DNA of 64,000 nucleotides, from NCBI GenBank assembly GCA_046349315.1, contig JAXMCQ010000013.1:62001-126000 (forward strand), written 5' to 3'. The position numbers and the translations under genes were made by a program. Origin of the DNA: JAEUMG01 sp046349315. GTDB taxonomy: Bacteria; Pseudomonadota; Alphaproteobacteria; Rhizobiales; Aestuariivirgaceae. Of the stretch, positions 58,829 to 64,000 are shown piece after piece (position 1 is the first letter of the stretch; the number at the start of each line of letters is the position of its first letter). The notes beneath the pieces were generated by a model. The model worked only from the letters and a program-made list of their open reading frames with translations, did no database searches and was not told the origin of the DNA.

Positions 58829-59425
58829 CTATTGCGGCATCCATTCCGTCAGAAGCTTGAGAAAGCTCAGACGATCCTTGATCTGTTTTTCTGTGAGCGT
58901 CTCCAGCAGCGTCTTCTTGCGCTCCACCACGTCTTCAGCGCGGCCGCTGACCGTGCCGGAATTGATCGCGAGGCGCGTATCGCTCTTGCCGTCCCAATGT
59001 CGATTCACCGAGAAGCCCAGCGCTGCGAGCGTATCGGGCCAGGTTGCATCGAGTTTCAATTCGCGTTCGCCGCCTTGCCAGACGACGTAGCAGTGAAAGT
59101 CGCTGATGCCGCCCGAAGAGACCCATTGCTTGAGCTCGTCCGACATGGACGGCACGACCGGCATCGAGGCGGCAAAGTCGCCCTTGATGAATTCGACATC
59201 GGCGTGCTCGCCGACATGGCGCAGAAGATCGCGCAGAAGCAGATGCTTGCCGGTGCACGAGCCCTTGCCCGTCGCCAGCACGGTCTCAGGTGTGCGATTG
59301 CCATCCGATGCATAGGTCAGGTTGCGAACGGCATCATAGATCGCGGGCACGGTCGGGCGCCCGGTGCCGGTGTGAAGATCGAGAAACTCGTCAAGCTGTC
59401 GGCTGTAAAGAGACGGCGCGAGCAC
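58829..59425 (-). CDS. Transglutaminase-like domain protein, start uncertain
   Basis: 198-aa protein from GTG 59425. A transglutaminase/cysteine-protease-like triad can be seen: C57 in GKGSCTGKHLLLRDLLR, H111 in ISDFHCYVVW and D126 in LKLDATWP. The spacing and the DATWP end are typical of the transglutaminase-like fold; known bacterial relatives include proteases and structural, inactive forms. The same frame begins earlier at ATG 59488, behind a good GGGAGG, but a TGA at 59432-59434 interrupts it after 18 codons; the present start is therefore the first usable one and lacks a strong RBS. The role in a sugar operon is not obvious. Confidence 0.65.
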   Translation of the reverse strand: MLAPSLYSRQLDEFLDLHTGTGRPTVPAIYDAVRNLTYASDGNRTPETVLATGKGSCTGKHLLLRDLLRHVGEHADVEFIKGDFAASMPVVPSMSDELKQWVSSGGISDFHCYVVWQGGERELKLDATWPDTLAALGFSVNRHWDGKSDTRLAINSGTVSGRAEDVVERKKTLLETLTEKQIKDRLSFLKLLTEWMPQ

Positions 59426-59431
59426 GGACGT

Positions 59432-59488
59432 TCACAGCGTAACGGCGATGGCGATCAGCAATCCGGTCGCCTCGTTCGTTACCCACAT
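59432..59488 (-). CDS. 18-codon open frame ahead of and in frame with the transglutaminase-like gene
   Basis: From ATG 59488 the frame reads MWVTNEATGLLIAIAVTL, then TGA (59432-59434), then two codons and the GTG of the next gene in the same frame. GTTTCCGGGAGG lies 10 bases upstream, the best ribosome site in the region. Either it is the true N-terminus broken by a nonsense mutation (or sequencing error), or it is a short leader peptide. No Sec-insertion or readthrough context could be assessed. Confidence 0.4.
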   Translation of the reverse strand: MWVTNEATGLLIAIAVTL

Positions 59489-59585
59489 AACTGCTAATCC
59501 TCCCGGAAACTAATTTTCTTCTTTCTTATTGGCGCGGGAGACTATCATTGCAGGCCGTCCCACGTCCAGTCATTGCGGTTCGGTT

Positions 59586-59602
59586 GTGAAAATATTTTTC
59601 AC
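59586..59602. promoter_or_regulatory. Near-perfect 17-bp palindrome, candidate RpiR operator
   Basis: GTGAAAATATTTTTCAC has 7-base arms (GTGAAAA / TTTTCAC) around a 3-base centre, in the 263-base gap upstream of the transglutaminase-like/kinase/VOC/aldolase/HAD genes. AT-rich palindromes with TGAAA/TTTCA arms are common for SIS-domain (RpiR) regulators. The gap otherwise contains only the 18-codon frame. Confidence 0.5.
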
Positions 59603-59688
59603 GACATTTCGCTGCATTATGGTCATCTGCGATATGCTGGCGATCGATTTCCAAAGTGGCGGTAAGTTTCTTTACGAAAGAATGGCCG

Positions 59689-60783
59689 TTAGAAGAAAGC
59701 CTTCCCCGTATCGGTCGCGAAGGCGTGCCACTTGTCGCGATTGACGGTCAGGTAGCACTTGTCCCCGGGATTGCCGGCGAATTCCGGCGACGTTTTCACC
59801 CGCACGCGCGCATCCGAAAGCTGAACCTCGACGATCATGTCGCCGCCCAGCAATTCATTCACGAAAACCTCACCACTGATCGCCGGCTCTTCGGGTCGTG
59901 CAAGCGCGATATTGAGCGCGTCCGGGCGCACCCCCATGCGGACACTTCCCGCCGCCGCGCTGCCATTGAGGCGCTTCACCTGCTCGGGCTTCAGCGCGAT
60001 CGCAAAATTTGGATGCGCGAGAAGCACCTTATCGCCATCGCTGCGAACATCGCAGGTGAGGAAATTCATCGCCGGCTCGCCGACGAATCCCGCCACCCAG
60101 GCATTGACCGGATTGTTATAAACCTCGCGCGGACTGCCCAGTTGCTGCAATTCGCCCTCATGCATGACCGCAATCGTGTCCGCCATCGACATGGCTTCAA
60201 GCTGGTCATGAGTGACGTAGATCATCGTGGTACCGAGCGTGCGCTGGAGGTGCTTGATTTCGCCGCGCATATGCGCGCGCAATTTCGCATCGAGATGCGC
60301 GATCGGCTCGTCGAAGAGAAACAGCTTCGGCTCGCGCACAATGGCCCGGCCAATCGCAACACGCTGCTTTTGACCGCCGGAGAGTTCCTGCGGACGGCGG
60401 TTCAGCAAGCTGCCTATTTCGAGGAGATTGGCTGCCGACTTTACCCGCTCATTGATCTTCGCTGCATCCTGGCCCCTCAGCTTCAGCGGATTGGCCATGT
60501 TCTCGAAAACGGATTTGTGCGGATAGAGCGCGTAATTCTCGAACACCATAGAGACGTCGCGATCCTTCGGCGCCAAGTCGTTGATCCGCTGTTCATCGAA
60601 AAGAATGTCGCCCGCGGTGATGTGCTCAAGGCCGGCGATCATGCGCATCGTTGATGATTTGCCGCAGCCCGACGGGCCGAGAATGCTCAGGAACGAACCA
60701 TCCGGACACTCGACATTGAGGTCTTTGACGGCGGGGAACTCGCCGTACTTTTTCCAGACGTTCCTGATCGATACTTTCGCCAT
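59689..60783 (-). CDS. Sugar ABC transporter ATPase (UgpC/MalK type)
   Basis: 364-aa ATPase with Walker A GPSGCGKSS at residues 36-44, signature LSGGQKQRVAIGRAI near 134-148, Walker B LFLFDEPIAHLDAKLR and switch histidine IYVTHDQLEA. The Q-loop reads MVFENYALYP, with glutamate in place of glutamine. The C-terminal TOBE domain (from about 240) ends the protein. It is the energy subunit of the permease pair at 60796-62676 and a single homodimer, unlike the two-ATPase system at 34528-36712. It is followed by a 263-base gap that probably starts the next transcript. Confidence 0.88.
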   Translation of the reverse strand: MAKVSIRNVWKKYGEFPAVKDLNVECPDGSFLSILGPSGCGKSSTMRMIAGLEHITAGDILFDEQRINDLAPKDRDVSMVFENYALYPHKSVFENMANPLKLRGQDAAKINERVKSAANLLEIGSLLNRRPQELSGGQKQRVAIGRAIVREPKLFLFDEPIAHLDAKLRAHMRGEIKHLQRTLGTTMIYVTHDQLEAMSMADTIAVMHEGELQQLGSPREVYNNPVNAWVAGFVGEPAMNFLTCDVRSDGDKVLLAHPNFAIALKPEQVKRLNGSAAAGSVRMGVRPDALNIALARPEEPAISGEVFVNELLGGDMIVEVQLSDARVRVKTSPEFAGNPGDKCYLTVNRDKWHAFATDTGKAFF

Positions 60784-60795
60784 ACTAAGCTCCGC

Positions 60796-61674
60796 TCATT
60801 CCTTGACGGCGCCCATCGTAAGGCCCGTAACGAGATAACGCCTGATCACCAGGCCCAGCAGCATCATGGGCAAGGTCGTGACCACGCCCGCTGCCATAAT
60901 CGATCCCCATTGGATATTCTGCGGCTGGACCAATTCCCGGGTCGCGACGGGGAGCGTCTTGGCACCACCCGAGCCGATGATCGCGGCAAACAAAAAGTCG
61001 TTCCACGCAAAGAGCACGCAGAGAACCAGGAACGCGCCGATGCCCGGTGCGACGAGCGGCAGGATCGAGGTGAAAGCCTGGAAGCGCGTGGCGCCGTCGA
61101 CCATCTGCGCCTCTTCCATCGCATAAGGGACGTTGTCAAAGAAGCCCTTCAGAATCCAGATCGCGAAGGGAAGATTGAAGGTCGTGTAGGCGAGGATCAA
61201 GCCGGGCAGCGTGCCGACGAGATCGAGCGACCGGAAGATCGCATAAAGCGGAACCATGACCGCGACGACGGGCGCCATGCGCGTCGAGATGATCCAGAAG
61301 AAGAGATCGCTCTTTCCCTTGAAGTCGATGCGCGACAGCGAATAGGCGCACATCGAACCAAGAACGACCGAAATCAATGCCGAACCACCTGCCGCCACCA
61401 GGCTGTTCATGATGTAGCTGGTGAAGTTCAGATTGAGGAACAGGTTCTCGTAGTGTGTGAAAGTCGGGGTGAAATCGAAAAACACCCCTGCTCCCAGCCA
61501 GTCGCCGACAGCCGGAATCTTAAACGCCTCGAGCAGATCCTTGAACGAGGAAACGAACATTATGAAGATCGGGAGCAGCGTCCAGATCAGGTAGAAGCCG
61601 ATGAAGATGGCGGAGAACCATCTGAACGCCTTGCTCAATGGCGTGTCGTAATGGACGATGTCGCGGGAAGCCAT
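60796..61674 (-). CDS. Sugar ABC transporter permease (MalG/UgpE type)
   Basis: 292-aa CUT1 permease with six hydrophobic helices; the first is WFSAIFIGFYLIWTLLPIFIMF-like (spanning residues 19-40). The EAA-loop is EAQMVDGATRFQAFTSILPLVAPGI (spanning about 199-223) and the C-terminus RYLVTGLTMGAVKE is the usual MalG-type end. It lies 3 bases after the MalF-type gene and 12 bases before the ATPase gene. Confidence 0.88.
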   Translation of the reverse strand: MASRDIVHYDTPLSKAFRWFSAIFIGFYLIWTLLPIFIMFVSSFKDLLEAFKIPAVGDWLGAGVFFDFTPTFTHYENLFLNLNFTSYIMNSLVAAGGSALISVVLGSMCAYSLSRIDFKGKSDLFFWIISTRMAPVVAVMVPLYAIFRSLDLVGTLPGLILAYTTFNLPFAIWILKGFFDNVPYAMEEAQMVDGATRFQAFTSILPLVAPGIGAFLVLCVLFAWNDFLFAAIIGSGGAKTLPVATRELVQPQNIQWGSIMAAGVVTTLPMMLLGLVIRRYLVTGLTMGAVKE

Positions 61675-61677
61675 GAT

Positions 61678-62676
61678 TTATGCCTTCCCCTTCTGTTGTC
61701 GGTCGAAGACCTTCACCAGGATCATGCCGAGAATGATGGTCACGACGAGCAAGGTCAGGGCGATCGCCGCGCCGCGCCCGAGCTTGAAGAACTTGAACGA
61801 GACCTCGAAGAGATAGACCGGCAAAATCTTCGTTGCGTTGCCGGGGCCGCCGCCCGTCAAGACCAGGATCGAGTCGATGAAGCGGAAATTATCCATGAAG
61901 CGCAGCATCACAGCGATCAGCAGCACCGGATAGAGGTTCGGCAGCGTCACCGAGAAGAAATTGCGCAATGGCGATGCGCCATCGACCATGTTGGCTTCGA
62001 GCTGGTCCTGCGGCACGCGCTTGAGACCCGCGAGCGTGATGAGCGTGATGAGCGGCGTCCACTGCCAGACGTCGACGATGACGATGCCGTACATCGCCGT
62101 GTCGGGGCTTGCGAGAATGGATTTTGCCCCAAGGATGCCAAGGCTTTGGAAGAGCCAGTGGTACCAGCCGAAGGTGCCGTTATAGAGGAAGTACCAGACA
62201 AGGCCCGCCACGATGGGCGCCATCATCATGGGCATCAGGAAGGCGGTAACCAGAAACTTCTCGAAGCGCGAGCCGTTGAGCGCGACGGCGAGAAATACGC
62301 CGATACCGATCTGCAGAAGAAGGCATAGGGCGCTGTATTGGAAGAGCAGCACCCAGCCCTTGAGATAGCGTGTATCGGTGGCGAGCTTGGTGAAGTTTTC
62401 AAAATTGTTCCAGACGGCCGAGCCGAGCTCCACGTCGTGGAGGCTCATATAGATCATCCAGAAGAACGGATAGAGCGAGATGCAGGCCAGGAGAATGACG
62501 GCAGGTGCCATCAGCCAGAAGAAATAGGCGCGTGACGGCTTGGCATTGAGCTTTAAGGGTTCCGTGACGCCGCTCGCGACCGGGCGCGATTCGACGCTGT
62601 CGAGAATCTGCCTGACCCTGAAGAGGGATTCACTCCGCCCGCCGGCTCGATCGTAAGGAAGTGCAGTATCTGTCAT
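61678..62676 (-). CDS. Sugar ABC transporter permease (MalF/UgpA type)
   Basis: 332-aa CUT1 permease from ATG 62676. The cytoplasmic head (MTDTALPYDRAGGRSES...) is about 48 residues long, then AYFFWLMAPAVILLACISLYP-like first helix; the EAA-loop is EANMVDGASPLRNFFSVTLPNL (spanning about 220-241), and DSILVLTGGGPGNATKILPVYL follows as usual. The frame is open to 62871, but this overlaps the binding-protein gene; another ATG at 62745 is possible. It is 113 bases after the binding-protein stop. Confidence 0.85.
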   Translation of the reverse strand: MTDTALPYDRAGGRSESLFRVRQILDSVESRPVASGVTEPLKLNAKPSRAYFFWLMAPAVILLACISLYPFFWMIYMSLHDVELGSAVWNNFENFTKLATDTRYLKGWVLLFQYSALCLLLQIGIGVFLAVALNGSRFEKFLVTAFLMPMMMAPIVAGLVWYFLYNGTFGWYHWLFQSLGILGAKSILASPDTAMYGIVIVDVWQWTPLITLITLAGLKRVPQDQLEANMVDGASPLRNFFSVTLPNLYPVLLIAVMLRFMDNFRFIDSILVLTGGGPGNATKILPVYLFEVSFKFFKLGRGAAIALTLLVVTIILGMILVKVFDRQQKGKA

Positions 62677-62789
62677 CGGACTCGCATCTGCATCCGCCGA
62701 TAGAACGGATGTCGGGAAGAGTGACTGGGAATAAGTGCGCCGCATCCGGCGCCCTTCCGGGCAACCGGATGCAGTGCGTTCAGCGAACT

Positions 62790-64000
62790 CTAACCCGCGT
62801 TGTTCAGCTCGTCCAACTGAGTCTGCAGAGTCTTGCAGGTCTCTTCGGCCGACTGCTCGTTGGACAGGCACTTCTGCACTTCGGCAGCAAGGATCGAGTG
62901 ATACTCGTTGGCCTGCGGGATCTTCGGGCCGAGGACGAAGTTCGGGTTGGCGATGCCCACGCCGTAGACCGCATCGAAGGTCAGGGCGTTCGGCATGGTG
63001 GTCGGACGCTTCATCGCCGCCTGGACTTCCGGCATGGCCAGCACCGACTTGCGGGTCGGCGTGCCACCAAGGCCCTTCAGCACGTTGAACTGGTTCTCAC
63101 GAGATACCGACCAGATGGCGAAGATATAGGCCGCGCGCTTCAGGTCTTCCGAGGCGTTGCCATTGATGCCGATGCCGCCGATGCCGCAATTGCAGCCGTT
63201 GACAGCCTGGCCACCATTCTTGATCCAGCTCGCTTCGCCCTTCGGGCAGATGGCGTAGGCAGTCTTGCCGCCGGCCGCACGCGACTTCGTCTCGTCCTCG
63301 ATCGAGGCAGCGAACTCGTGATACTGAACCTGCATGGCAATGTTGCCGGACTGGTAGACGGTGTTGAGCTCAAGCGTGCCGTTGGCGAGGTTGTCGGGAT
63401 GCGACACGTCGGCCAGGTCCTTGAAGCGCTGCATCGTCTCGATCGACTGCGCATCACCCCAGTTGGTCTTGCCGGGCTTCTGGCTGCCATAGACGTCGTC
63501 GATATTCCAATCCATCCAGCGGCCGTTGGCGAACAGCATGCGCTGAATGTCGAGTTGCGTGGTCCAGGCGAAGTTGCCCTGGTGCTGCGCATAACCGTAG
63601 GGAACGTCCTTGCCGGCTTCCTTGGCCTTCTTGAAGAAGGCCGCCATGTCGGTGACGTTCTTCCAGGTCGTCTCGGGCGTAAATTCAAGGCGATAGCCGT
63701 ACTCGGCTTCGAAATCCTTAGAGTTCGCTTCGAAGAGGTCCTGGCGATAGAAGGTGCAGGCGATGGCGGCATCATAGGGAAGGGCTACGATCTTGCCTTC
63801 CTTATAGAAGCGACCGCAAGCCGAGAGGAAGTTCTCGAACCAGGCATCGTCGCCATAGCCGTCCGGATCCTGCGGCAGGGTGTTATCGCCGAAGAGTGGT
63901 GTCATGTCGGCATAGAATTCACCGAACGGCGCGCCGATCGGCTTGTCTTGCACATAATTCAATACGTAGTCGGCCTTGCCGCCGCGCAGGTCGATGCCGA
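62790..64000 (-). CDS. Sugar ABC transporter substrate-binding protein, 5' end beyond window
   Basis: Extracellular solute-binding protein (family 1); the visible 403 codons stay open to the window edge, so the N-terminus and signal peptide are outside. Seen blocks are FGEFYADMTPLFGD, ALPYDAAIACTFYRQDLFEAN, GYRLEFTPETTWKNVTDMAAFF, WSVSRENQFNVLKGLGGTP and VYGVGIANPNFVLGPKIPQAN, all of the sugar-binding type. The C-terminus is cysteine-containing (VQKCLSNEQSAEETCKTL), which could form a disulfide in the periplasm. It starts the operon that supplies the MalFG/UgpC set at 59689-62676. Confidence 0.85.
   Translation of the reverse strand, partial: GIDLRGGKADYVLNYVQDKPIGAPFGEFYADMTPLFGDNTLPQDPDGYGDDAWFENFLSACGRFYKEGKIVALPYDAAIACTFYRQDLFEANSKDFEAEYGYRLEFTPETTWKNVTDMAAFFKKAKEAGKDVPYGYAQHQGNFAWTTQLDIQRMLFANGRWMDWNIDDVYGSQKPGKTNWGDAQSIETMQRFKDLADVSHPDNLANGTLELNTVYQSGNIAMQVQYHEFAASIEDETKSRAAGGKTAYAICPKGEASWIKNGGQAVNGCNCGIGGIGINGNASEDLKRAAYIFAIWSVSRENQFNVLKGLGGTPTRKSVLAMPEVQAAMKRPTTMPNALTFDAVYGVGIANPNFVLGPKIPQANEYHSILAAEVQKCLSNEQSAEETCKTLQTQLDELNNAG

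Noticed and set aside
60910..62328. A 472-codon open frame on the plus strand
   Set aside because: It lies wholly opposite the two permease genes (60796-62676), is very rich in charged residues (D, E, R, H) as expected from an antisense reading of hydrophobic codons, and has no RBS or recognisable domain.
1..64000. CRISPR array, tRNA or rRNA gene, insertion sequence or prophage
   Set aside because: No regularly spaced direct repeats, cloverleaf-like segment, rRNA-like stretch, transposase, integrase or phage structural gene was recognised on reading the sequence and translations.

Overview
The window reads as alphaproteobacterial DNA, most likely from a soil or plant-associated member of the Hyphomicrobiales (rhizobial type). 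The evidence is high GC, dense operons with 1-11 base overlaps, frequent GTG/TTG starts, and a very high load of solute ABC transporters next to small catabolic gene sets. I see no rRNA, tRNA, CRISPR array, insertion sequence or phage gene. The assignment rests on gene content and style only.

Layout. 1-2570: three decayed genes (aldehyde dehydrogenase, N-formylglutamate amidohydrolase family, XRE-cupin regulator). 2689-8809 (+): an intact branched-chain-amino-acid-type ABC transporter (LivG, binding protein, LivF, LivH, LivM) with a glutamine-synthetase-like ligase. With the decayed genes this resembles the remains of a gamma-glutamylated-amine (Puu-like) pathway. 8819-10738 (-): a four-gene operon of alpha/beta hydrolase, two tandem Lin0512-family proteins and an ABM-domain protein. 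11085-14624 (-): a ribose-type ABC transporter. Divergent from it, 14898-21448 (+) carries an SDR, a hypothetical protein, two lactonase-like metallo-beta-lactamase-fold proteins, a 3-hydroxyisobutyrate-dehydrogenase-like enzyme, a LysR regulator and an MmgE/PrpD protein.

21467-29453 (-) is a second ribose-type system: SDR, carboxymuconolactone-decarboxylase-like protein, permease, binding protein, a permease fused to a strictosidine-synthase/SMP-30-like beta-propeller, a free-standing second propeller and the ATPase, with a GntR/FCD regulator divergent at 29665. 30438-42105 looks like a tetritol (erythritol-like) catabolic locus: GlpD/EryB-like dehydrogenase, D-2-hydroxyacid dehydrogenase, EryA-like FGGY kinase, a UgpC-type transporter with two different ATPases, a SorC-family regulator and a divergent EryC-like TIM-barrel protein. 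42156-48581 (+): a dipeptide-type ABC transporter with an acetamidase/formamidase gene inside it.

48592-53790 (-) is an acetoin-dehydrogenase-like operon (E1 alpha, E1 beta, a transaldolase, a lipoyl/alpha-beta-hydrolase E2-like protein, a phosphoglycolate-phosphatase-like HAD). 54081-64000 holds an RpiR regulator and a minus-strand sugar locus: UgpC-type transporter (binding protein cut by the window end), transglutaminase-like protein, FGGY kinase, VOC protein, class II aldolase and HAD phosphatase. The expected flow there is uptake, phosphorylation and aldol cleavage.

The most unusual items are the permease-propeller fusion (24069-26192), the asymmetric pair of ATPases at 34528-36712, the transaldolase inside the acetoin-dehydrogenase-like operon, the decayed amine locus at the left end, and an in-frame TGA just downstream of a well-formed start at 59488. 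Several palindromes in divergent or upstream regions are plausible operators.
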